In this document: piece by piece, positions 9,056-16,960 of the stretch | Numbering within the stretch: the first letter of the stretch is position 1 | How the letters are laid out: every line of letters begins with the position of its first letter | Source: Hydnum rufescens UP504 | Taxonomy: Eukaryota; Basidiomycota; Agaricomycetes; Cantharellales; Hydnaceae | DNA: 16,960 nt | Direction: 5' to 3' | Assembly (NCBI GenBank): GCA_014904985.1 | Contig: MU129011.1 | Coordinates: 13,262-30,221 of the forward strand | Notes under the pieces: generated by a model | Told to the model about the DNA's origin: nothing | What the model saw: only the letters and a program-made list of their open reading frames with translations | Databases searched by the model: none | Program-made: the position numbers and the translations under genes

Positions 9056-9195
9056 CAAAGTCAGCTCAAGCCACAAGCTGAGCTGGATACAAGCTGAGTC
9101 AAGTTGCAGGGAAGTCAAGTTGAGTTGTCCAATCAACTCCAGTAAGCTGAGCTGATCAAGTCAACTCAAGTCAGCTTGAGCAGTAAGACACCAAG
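9056..9195. repeat. hAT subterminal short-repeat block (right copy)
   Basis: Mirror of 7441-7580, with clustered aagctga and tcaagttgagt words. Identity to the left block is complete in the inner part, with TG/CA exchanges nearer the terminus. Confidence 0.6.
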
Positions 9196-10538
9196 AATTT
9201 GTTTCACTAGGAAGATGTACCATATTTTTCCTTACATTATCTGTCTTAAATGATAGGTTAGCACACTAGATGGTTATGAGCCAATTGAGTCTAGGACCCA
9301 GCAGCTTGGATGCCCCAGTGATTCCAGAAAATTCGAGAGATTTACCTTAACTCTGCTGCCTCATCCATGTCAAAGCATGCTGGCAAAAATTTGCAGCATA
9401 CTGCCCTAAAGTGGGTGAAGGTCATACCTCCTGCCACTGATGAGGTGGGTGCCCTAGGGACAGAGGCTGACAACTTAATCTCGGATTCTGCCACCCCTTC
9501 AACCCCAGTACTTGACACTACTGGGACTGGGACTAGCATGGTGGGTAATGTTCCCCCAACACCAACCCCCATACAAAGAACCAAAGTTGGGTTGAAGAAG
9601 ACACCAAGGCGGCGGAAGCAGCCAATTGGTGCATCCCCTCACCATACACCAACAGCAGCCATCTGCCAAAAAAAAAGGGTAAAGCACATGATGTTTGGCA
9701 CTTTTTTGTGAAAAACAAGACTATCAACTGCATCCCTTGCACGTAAGTAACTGTCCAGAGCTTCTCATCTGCATTATTCACAAATATTTGATTAAGGGAT
9801 CTTCATGATGAGGATCCAAGGAATGTACAGAACCATACTTGGAAATACTCGCCATCTACAAGTATTACTGTTCTTTGCTCTCATCTGGAACAGTATCATG
9901 CAACCAAGTATGTCACCACTTGCAAAGACAAGAATTGGGAAATTTTGATCCTGTCTCTTTGTGAGAAACAAAAGCAGCCATGTGTCGAACACACTACATC
10001 AATGCCCTGCCCTGAGTTCTCAAGAGAAGGCCTGCTCACACACCTTGTTCAGTGGATTGCTGCTGATGACCAGGTGTGTTGGTGACATAGTAGCATATCC
10101 TGTACCTGACTTCTTGTCCTGGTGCAGTCCTTGAATGTGGTCAAGTGCATAGAGTTTCGCAAGCTCCTCCTATATCTCCATGAGACCCTTGAAGAGGATG
10201 ACATACCGGTGTAAGCGGGAAACGAAGGGAGGAATCCAGCCACAGTCCATGATATGGAATCGAGAACAAAAAGAAGGGACCACGGGATCAATCTGAATGT
10301 TAAGGCTCGAAGGAATGAAGGTCTTTGGTGATAGAAATCTAATGCTGTAAGCAACACCTGCTCAAGCAATAGAACAAAGAATGAATATGGGTCACAAAAC
10401 CACACCCTAAGGCTCTCCTCTTGAGGCCCTAGACAAAGTGTAGTAGTCTTAGTGGAATTTACCCAAGGAACCAGCGGCAATACATCAGTGCCTCAAAACT
10501 GGGGAGGGGGAAAACTGTTGAAATTCGCATCTCCTGCG

Positions 10539-10548
10539 CTTAATATAC
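10539..10548 (-). promoter_or_regulatory. TATA-like box in LTR copy B
   Basis: cttaatatac on the plus strand reads gtatattaag in element sense, at the same place as in copies A and C. Confidence 0.5.
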
Positions 10549-10861
10549 ATCACAGAAAAATGCTATGGTAACCGGCAGAAAGGTGGGGCTAAGGCGAAAA
10601 TGATGAAAAAGAAATCAAGTCAAAAGCTTCAAAACTGAAGGAGATATTACAAAATAAAGTCAGAATAGGGGAATATGGCTTAACCAAGCTATTACTCCCC
10701 TCCTACTGCACAGAATCCCTTGGGGAATGGTGGAACTGGTCATCCTAGATGTACTCTTCATTGGATATAAGAGGGGCAGAGAATAATTGCCATTAATAAT
10801 CAAAAAAGTGGAGGCAATAATGGAATGAGACATGGGGGAGTTAAATTGTAGAGAGCCTAGT

Positions 10862-11140
10862 TTTAATCCGCTCGTTTTGCCCTTGGTACCATTGGATGCG
10901 GACTGTCGACAGCTTTCTAGGCGTGCTTGTCCCGAACTAATTGGATCAAAACTGACAGAAAAATACTGAAGGGATATATGAAACACATTGTAAAATCGAC
11001 CTGGAAGGGGCAGTTTTGATTCGTTCGGCTCGTGTTTAGTATCGTCAGAAAGGTGTGGATCGTAGCTTTCTGGGCGCTATCTTGCCAAGTCGATCCAATC
11101 AAAACTGAGGGAGATATTCTGTGTTTACTCCTTGAGAGCA
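10862..11140. repeat. ~150-bp internal tandem duplication in LTR copy B
   Basis: Unit 1 begins near 10862 (ttttaatccgctcgttt) and unit 2 near 11013 (ttttgattcgttcggct). Shared pieces are agctttct.ggcg and ggatcaaaactgac / ccaatcaaaactgag. It corresponds to the duplication in copy A. Confidence 0.72.
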
Positions 11141-13010
11141 CCACATTAGCCCCTATTTATCATGTGACAGGTCCGCGAGTCAGAATCAAGGCCCAGGTGT
11201 GTAATCCGTTGTGTTACATAATCACAATTCGTTAGAGTCGCCCTTGAGGCAACAGGAAGCGTGTATCAGAAGTGGGATTGATTGAAGATCAAACGAGGTG
11301 AGCAAGTTGAATTGCTATTGCCACATTGAGACATGGCATAAAAAGGTGGAATTTAGGGTGGCCTGTTGAAGTGCCACAGATGAAAAATAAATTGGCTTGT
11401 GTACAGGTAAAGGAATGATGTGGATTTGTGGATTCTAGGCATATGGGATTCAGGCTTGTTCTCAAATGAATGACGACGTGGGAATTGACATCCATATTGA
11501 CACAAAAAATGGTCCATTTAATTGAAAGATTGTCCTTGGATAGGATTTGCATGTAGTAGGGATTTGTCCCTCCAACACCAGGAAGGACCAAAATTCACGA
11601 ATCTATTATCAAAGCATGGCAAGATGAGTTTGAGATCTTGAAAAAAGACATGAAGGTATATATACTGTAATGCTTCATATAGTCACTGTGCCTAACTAGT
11701 ATACCTGAGAATTCACTTGGCAGGATCTCCTTCACTGCAGATATCTGGTCAGATATCCTGCTCTGCTCATTTCTGGCAATTACAGCACACTGGATAGAGA
11801 GGAGGCCAAATGGCAGCCTTTACCTTTGCTCCGCACTCATAGCTTTTCATTATCTGCCAGGAAGCCATGATGGAAAAGCTATCTCACCTGCCATCTTTGA
11901 CATGCTAGAGTGAGCGGACATATTAAAGAAGGTGTGAACATAATTTTATCATGTATGATGAACCAATCTAAAGTGTCAAACAGGCAGGATGGTGGACCCT
12001 AGATAATGCATCAAATAATGACACCTTTATGGCAGAGTTAGAGAAGGCCCTTAAAGCAAGACACATACGGTTTTTGAGAGACAATAATCAAGTTTGGTTG
12101 GTTTGTTATGTAAATTTTGTGCAGCCCCCATGATACTCACAAGAGTTTGGACACCCCAGGTGCTTTGCACATGTAATCAACATATCTGTCCAGCATATCC
12201 TTAAGCTACTAAAGGAAGATCCAAGCAGTGATATCCTCAGCCACCTACATGCTCTTGTTCACTTTGTGAGAGCATCCGGGGAATGATGGGTGACATTCAA
12301 GGATGTGATAAAGGAGGGGAACCTGACCCACACATTCAGTCAGGCTGTTCCAAATTTGGAACTCCTTCATGATGTCAATACACAATGGGATTCAGCATAT
12401 GCTATGGGTGATAGAGCTTTGGATGCATGACTGGTGAGTTCAATCACTGCTTGTGGATAGTTTACTAATTCTGTTCATTACATAGGCAATCGAAGATTTT
12501 TTCATGCTCCGCAAGTATCATGACAATGCTTCCAAGAATTTGACAGATCCCAAATGGAAAACCCTCAAGGAGGTTGTTGAGATTCTTTCAGTAAGCACAT
12601 GTGCTATGAATCTAATTCTTTCCCTCATTACTGATGGGAATGCTCAAGTATCCACATGATGTCCAGCAGTTGATGTCAGGTGAGGCGACACCAACATTGA
12701 CCAGAGTTCTCCCTGCATTCCAGGGCCTCCAAAATCATTGGGAAGGCCTTCTTGCTACCATAACACCCACAAAGAAGCACTACATTATAGAAGGTATGGA
12801 ATGGTTGAACAAATATCATGAAAAGGCTGGAAGGACTCTTGCATACACCATGGCCATGGGTGTGCATCTTGCTATGCTCACTCATTCATGTAATACACCA
12901 ATGAGACTGTAATCCATTTCTAGTCTTAAATCCATCAATTAAGCTTTCCTTCATCATGAAATTCTGGTTGCCAATAGAACAAGAAACAGCAATGGAAGAA
13001 ATCAAGGCCG

Positions 13011-13392
13011 AGGTGCACCTGTTCCATTCGCAAGCATTCATTTTCAGTCGTATTAATGATACACATAATTTCTAAGCTTGCCAAGTACCATACTATGGGA
13101 GCTCCTATCTCTAGGGCCTTGGATTCCACAAAACAAACATCTTGTGCACAACTTAGGCCAGCCTGGTCAGCCATATAGAGGGGCCTTAAAAGGAGGGACA
13201 TGTTGATGACTTAGGTATGCCTAAATGGCTGAAATCATGGTTGATGTCAAGTGATGATCAAAAAACTGAATCATGACAACAGGAACCTACAATTTGACAA
13301 TCTTTTGACATCAATCATTGTCAAGTGCCTCATTTATTGGGACTTGTGCAAAATCTCAGTCTATCAACCGAATATGGGTTAAGACTATAGTA
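13011..13392. other. non-coding junction between hAT remnant and KDZ element
   Basis: No gene is supported. The hAT reading frame fades near 13010. At 13211-13224 ttaggtatgcctaa is one base from the core of the 20-bp palindrome at 1134, 1229 and 1314. It lies about 170 bp beyond the KDZ stop codon and may mark the KDZ 3' terminal region, but I could not match a partner because the KDZ 5' terminus is outside the window. Confidence 0.5.
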
Positions 13393-16192
13393 TTACTGAA
13401 AGTCTCCTATTACATTGTCTATTAATGTGATAAATCCAAGATCCTCAGTCTCTATATCTTCCTCTACTTCTCCATCTTGATCATCATCTGAAGATACAGC
13501 ATCATCATCATCACCATCTACATTAGGCACATGGACTCGTATGCGTGATGCATGATGTTCCAGTGTCAGAGGGGGAAGAAACTCATCCCAGCTTGGGGCA
13601 GTAGACAGAGTAGGAACATGGATCATGTTCACCCTCCAGAGTTCTAGCCACTCATACAATTGATGGAGTCGGTGAAGTGCAAAGAATGATACTTCATCAT
13701 CCACTTCTTTGACTAGTCTCTTGACCACCCGATATTCCATGTAGAACCATGTTCGAAGGTTACTGCTCTCCACCTTGCACCTCTCCAACTCTTGCTCACA
13801 ATTAACCACTTCTTGTGCCATGAAAATACCCTTTTTGACCAAAGCATCCACCAACCACTGAGGAAGAACACCGTCAGGAAAGTCTCCAATGTCAGCCCGC
13901 GCATCCTCCCATATATCCTGATCCACATCCATCTTGTACAAACCCTCCTTTAAAAGCAAGGGAGGAATATATGCACTTTTTGATATTGTCCTTGATGTCT
14001 GATGATATTCTGCCATCTCCTTTATCTTCGCATTGTATTTTTTCATCATTGCATCAATCCCAGATGAGCGATGGTGTACTGCCTTCTCAACATGCACCTT
14101 TGTCTTCTGGTCCAATATCCATGTAGAATGGGCGCGATCCAGTGTTGCAAGTTTGAATTTGCGGGCATGTAACTTCCGCACAAGCTGCTCACGAAGAATG
14201 CGAAGATTCAGTTGCATTGTGATCCATCTATCCTTCTTCAGTTGCTCTAGCTTCCATGCTGCCACCCGATCCCCTAATTTCAGCCCTTCCATCCTTTTCT
14301 TGATATTGGACTGAAGTCGGCTAATAGCCAGCTTGGTCGAATGAACTCTTTCCTGCCACTTGACAAGTACGGCTTCACCAGCAGAGTCTTCGGGGATCAC
14401 ATCATTCCCTTCGCTAATCAGTTCCTGTAAATTCTCTTGTTGTGCCTCTAACGTCGACTGCAAGGACAGGATGTGCTCTATTGCATGAGCCCCTTGGGTT
14501 TTTGACTGCCGCATGATAGGTTTACTATGATATGCACATTGGTCTTTGAATTGGTGGAGGAGGTACTCGATTGAAAATGTACTTTTGGCAAGCTTCTCTT
14601 TAGCCTCATCCAACCGAGATTGAGCTCGATCAACACGGACCTGCAGCCATTTTCCAAAGTCCCCCCACTTCTCTTCATCAATGCATTCCACTTGTAGATC
14701 AAGAATGAAAAGGTGTCAATGATAGCCTGTTACCCTAAGGCATGGAATAAGTCAGCGGAGTCCACTCCAAAAATGTTCACACCCTTCTCCATCTGAGAGG
14801 CCCCAAATTGTTCTCTTTCTTGGATGGTACCAGAGTTGGCACGTCCACTGGTGGCCATAAGCGTGGAAAATTGAGATGCCCCACTCGAGACGTGGAGACC
14901 AGTCAGGCATGAAATTCCATTTCTTCAATGACTGGTCCATTTGGCAGCCAATATCGTACAAAACACCAATTCTCCAGCAATGAGGCAAATGCTTGAAAAG
15001 GAAATCAAGAAGAGCGCATGTGTAGAACTGTTTTTCACCAGCAGTCCACATGCTAGCAATAACTAGGGGAATATTGTGGTGGCAGAGCATGGCAAGAACA
15101 CCAGTATCACTGAAATATTGAGTCAAAGCCTTGACACAGTCTCCATCCGCAGCAATAAAGGACTCGCCACATGCACTATATGTCGAATTCAGCATTTTAA
15201 GATCGTCCTCCACCTTGTCTTCATCCTCTACAGCGTGCGCCTCACTTTCCATGGTCTCGTTGGCTTTTCGCTTCTGCCCAGCTTGGGCTGAGGACTTCTT
15301 GGGTCGAAGGTCAAGGATTTTGGCCTCCCACAGTTCCAAATCTCTCTGTGATAGCTCAATTGTTCTTGGTGACACAACAAAGGGATCCTGGGTCCCGGTC
15401 TCACCCTGATGACCAGCGTGTTGGTCCAAGTCTCGCTGACATTTCAATTGGAAGTTCGCATCGAGGCACACAATAGCATCAACCTTCAAATCCCCATTCT
15501 CCGAGCTATTACTACCAAAACATAAGGGACACCGTGTCTGCAGATAGGTACTAGGGACGTTGTGATCGCTTGGGAAGGTTGCAGTGTTCTGCGCATTTGA
15601 ATACTCTCGCCCATTGACCGGGGTAGTCTCATCCAACTGGGGTGCCACACAATCTTCACCACTAAGGGCTTGCGAACGATCCACCAATTTTTCAACCTCT
15701 GCATCGACAAGTCTCACAAGCTGCTGGTAATGAGCAAGTGCATTGGCAAAGCGACAGCGAAATGAATCAGCAGTCACGAAGTGGTATCTGCGGGCCTTCA
15801 GGTACTTGACTAGCATTGCAGCCCAACCTCTTTCATTGGGTGCAATGTGGAGGAAGAGCTCGGCAACGAATTCTAGCATATTGAGGCTGACTGCTAGGGT
15901 AGGACGAACTGGAGAACATGGGAAAAAACCACATTGCACAAGTTGAACCGGGGCAGGTCTGCATTTGAAAATGTCCAGCATAATGTCCTCGACATGTTCC
16001 ATATGCACACAGACCACCTCAAGTGAGTGGTGTTGGCTGCCACACTTGCAGATGAACCAACTTTGCTCTTCAGCTTGGTGAGCACCGGAGCATTCTCTTT
16101 GGAATATCATGTATGGTCGAATAAGAGTGGGCAATACACTTGTACTCCAGCGGTGTGCCTGCACGTGCCTCTGACGAGCGTGTCGTGAACAT
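13393..16192 (-). pseudogene. KDZ (Kyakuja/Dileera/Zisupton) transposase, CxC1-like, two TGA stops, N-terminus cut
   Basis: KDZ proteins are transposases of large DNA transposons common in Agaricomycetes. One frame of about 930 codons runs from the LTR C edge to TGA/TAA at 13393. The N-part shows a Cys-rich segment (CKC, VVC, FKC), then GFFPCSPVRPTLAVSLNMLEFV, typical of CxC1 KDZ proteins. The core has CPLCFG (about 15530), CLDANFQLKC with the first acid residue, DTGVLAMLCHHNIPL, VLYDIGCQ with the second, FHAYGHQWTCQLWYHPRKR and DGEGCEHFWSGLR with the catalytic E near 14780. TGA at 14752-14754 follows and a second TGA lies at 14716-14718 (VTGYH*HLF); both are in frame and fit CGA arginines. 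The remaining 432 residues are coiled-coil-rich with an acidic end (DGDDDDAV). Likely NLS: RPKK...GQKRKANE near 15280. A GTG at 16164 is not a credible start; upstream codons are open to 16193. Confidence 0.92.
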
Positions 16193-16960
16193 TGTAAGCG
16201 GGAAACAGAGGATGAAACCAGCTACAGTCCGCGAAATGGATACGAGGACAAAGAGAGGGGATCATGGGGCCAATCTGAACGTTGGGGTCCGAGGGAGGGA
16301 GGTCTTTGGACGGGTGAAATTGTCCTGTATAGACAGAGCCTATCCAGACAATAAATGAAGGGGTTGATAAATCAGGGAATCACACTCTAGGTCCTCCTCT
16401 TGAGAGCCTATCAAAAGTGTGATTAGTGGGGGTGGAGTTTTGGAATTTACCCTGACACCAGCAGCAGTTCAACTAGCTTTTCAACTGGGGATGGGGGGAA
16501 AGACGATAGAAATTCGCATCTCCTGCACTTAATATACATCACAGAGAAATTCTATGGTAACCGGCGGAAAGGTGGGATTAAGGCGAAAATAAGGAAAAGA
16601 AATCAAGTCAAAAGCTTCAAAACTGAAGGAGATATTCAATTAACAAGTGAGAATGGGAGAATATGGCTTAACCAAGTATTCCTCCTCTTCTACTGGACCA
16701 ATCCCTTGAGAATGGTGGAACTGGTCGCCCTAGATGTACCCTCCATTGGGCATAGGGTGCCGGAACCATAATTGCCTTTAGTAATCAGAAAAGCGGAGGT
16801 AAAAGTGAAATGAGCCATGAGGAGACAAATTCACAGAGGCTGATTCTAATCAGCCTGTTTTGCCCTTGGTACCTTTCGAATGCGGATTTTCAGCATCTTC
16901 CAGCGGGTGGTTGTGTCCAACCGATCGGAATCAAAACGATGAGTTATTCGCGAAATATGC
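16193..16960 (-). mobile_element. LTR copy C, partial (runs off window)
   Basis: It begins tgtaagcggg at 16193 and follows copies A and B throughout, including gcccttggtacc near 16861. By comparison with B, about 600 bp should lie beyond the window. It interrupts the N-terminal coding region of the KDZ transposase. The 4 bp before it are acat. Whether it is a solo LTR or the edge of a full retrotransposon cannot be told here. Confidence 0.8.
16528..16537 (-). promoter_or_regulatory. TATA-like box in LTR copy C
   Basis: acttaatatac on the plus strand, the same box as in copies A and B. Confidence 0.5.

Larger units (their letters stand above)
10210..11577 (-). mobile_element. solo LTR copy B (1368 bp)
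   Basis: It has the same ends as copy A, tgtaagcggg and tccctccaaca, and is colinear with it. It sits inside hAT exon 3. The 4 bp outside are ccgg (10206-10209) and ccag (11578-11581), a duplication with one CpG-to-CpA change. Deleting the LTR and one duplicate restores the reading frame from EEDDIP into GRTKIHESIIKAW, whereas assuming a 5-bp duplication does not. This makes the boundaries secure. Confidence 0.82.
7647..13010 (+). mobile_element. hAT-superfamily DNA transposon, degenerate, with two nested LTRs
   Basis: The left terminus is tagtgttgccgtgactc at 7647. The 5' non-coding region is interrupted after 21 bp by an LTR (7668-9050) and resumes at 9051; the transposase follows on the plus strand. 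Coding homology ends near 13010 and I found no caacacta right terminus before the KDZ element, so the 3' end is lost or unrecognisable. Without the two inserted LTRs the part present is about 2.6 kb. Confidence 0.88.
9367..13010 (+). pseudogene. hAT transposase, multi-exon, interrupted by LTR B
   Basis: It would encode the nuclear hAT transposase. The ATG at 9367 is shared with the inverted copy. Exon 1 (9367-9742) has a basic linker and the start of a BED finger (DVWHFF, CIPC), with a frameshift in an A9 run at 9668-9676. Exon 2 (9797-10073) completes the finger (TWKYSPSTS, SHLEQYH). Exon 3 starts at 10128 (SLNVVKCIEFRKLLL) and is split by LTR B after EEDDIP, resuming at 11582. Then come ISFTADIWSD with the first catalytic D, LGSH-type motif LPGSHDG, WWTLDNASNND with the second D, FAHVINISVQH and VNTQWDSAY. 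Likely introns: 9743-9796, 10074-10127, one from 11656, 11932-11983, 12434-12485 and 12858-12924. TGA stops at 11911, 12284 and 12428 all replace likely arginines. The C-terminal dimerisation domain is missing after IKLSFIMKFW. Confidence 0.9.

Noticed and set aside
9668..9676. Programmed frameshift in the A9 run of the hAT transposase
   Set aside because: hAT proteins are not known to use frameshifting, the gene is otherwise broken, and a one-base slip in a homopolymer is ordinary decay or a sequencing error.
1990..14754. TGA might be recoded as arginine in this organism
   Set aside because: The LTRs and the hAT non-coding arms show the same CpG decay where no code applies, the elements also have frameshifts and large insertions, and the gag-pol and other ends use ordinary stops. 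Mutation explains the data more simply.
16162..16164. GTG as start codon of the KDZ protein
   Set aside because: Eukaryotic nuclear genes rarely start at GTG, the frame is open upstream to 16193, and homology suggests the true N-terminus is beyond the inserted LTR.

Overview
This window looks like a transposon-only stretch of a fungal genome, most likely an agaricomycete (mushroom-forming basidiomycete). The evidence is a KDZ-type (Kyakuja/Dileera/Zisupton) transposase with the fungal CxC1-like architecture, a hAT transposase split by introns of about 50-65 bp, and a Ty1/Copia element with a basidiomycete-like Gag. I see no host gene, tRNA, rRNA or bacterial-style operon. Species cannot be told from this sequence.

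Layout: 1-1547 is non-coding repeats (a degenerate ~297-bp tandem duplication, an 18-bp tandem array, three copies of a 20-bp palindrome, a hairpin). 1548-7102 is a Copia retrotransposon on the minus strand with two 265-bp LTRs; its gag-pol is broken by nine in-frame TGA codons, several frameshifts and a 675-bp hAT-type MITE (4161-4835) with a perfect 8-bp target duplication. 7103-7602 is the 5' end of a hAT element on the minus strand. A second copy of the same hAT lies head to head with it, 44 bp away, and runs on the plus strand from 7647 to about 13010. Two ~1.37-kb sequences read best as solo LTRs of one family (7668-9050 and 10210-11577) sit inside this hAT; one splits an exon. 13393-16192 is a nearly full-length KDZ transposase on the minus strand with two stop codons. 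Its N-terminus is cut at 16193 by a third copy of the same LTR, which runs off the window.

The unifying signal is decay of CpG dinucleotides. Fourteen premature stops in three unrelated elements are all TGA, thirteen of them clearly at positions where the family has arginine (CGA to TGA). Fifteen of 17 differences between the two Copia LTRs, and most differences between the two hAT arms, are CG/TG/CA variants, while CpG-poor stretches of the same repeats are identical. This points to a CpG-directed process (methylation plus deamination, or a RIP-like mechanism) rather than general ageing.

Insertion order read from nesting: hAT copies first; the two LTRs into the right hAT, Copia at the edge of the left hAT copy, and the MITE into Copia, all later. 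I found no new functional system. The points of most interest are the CpG mutation footprint, the head-to-head hAT hairpin, and a possible preference of the solo-LTR family for palindromic CpG tetramers.
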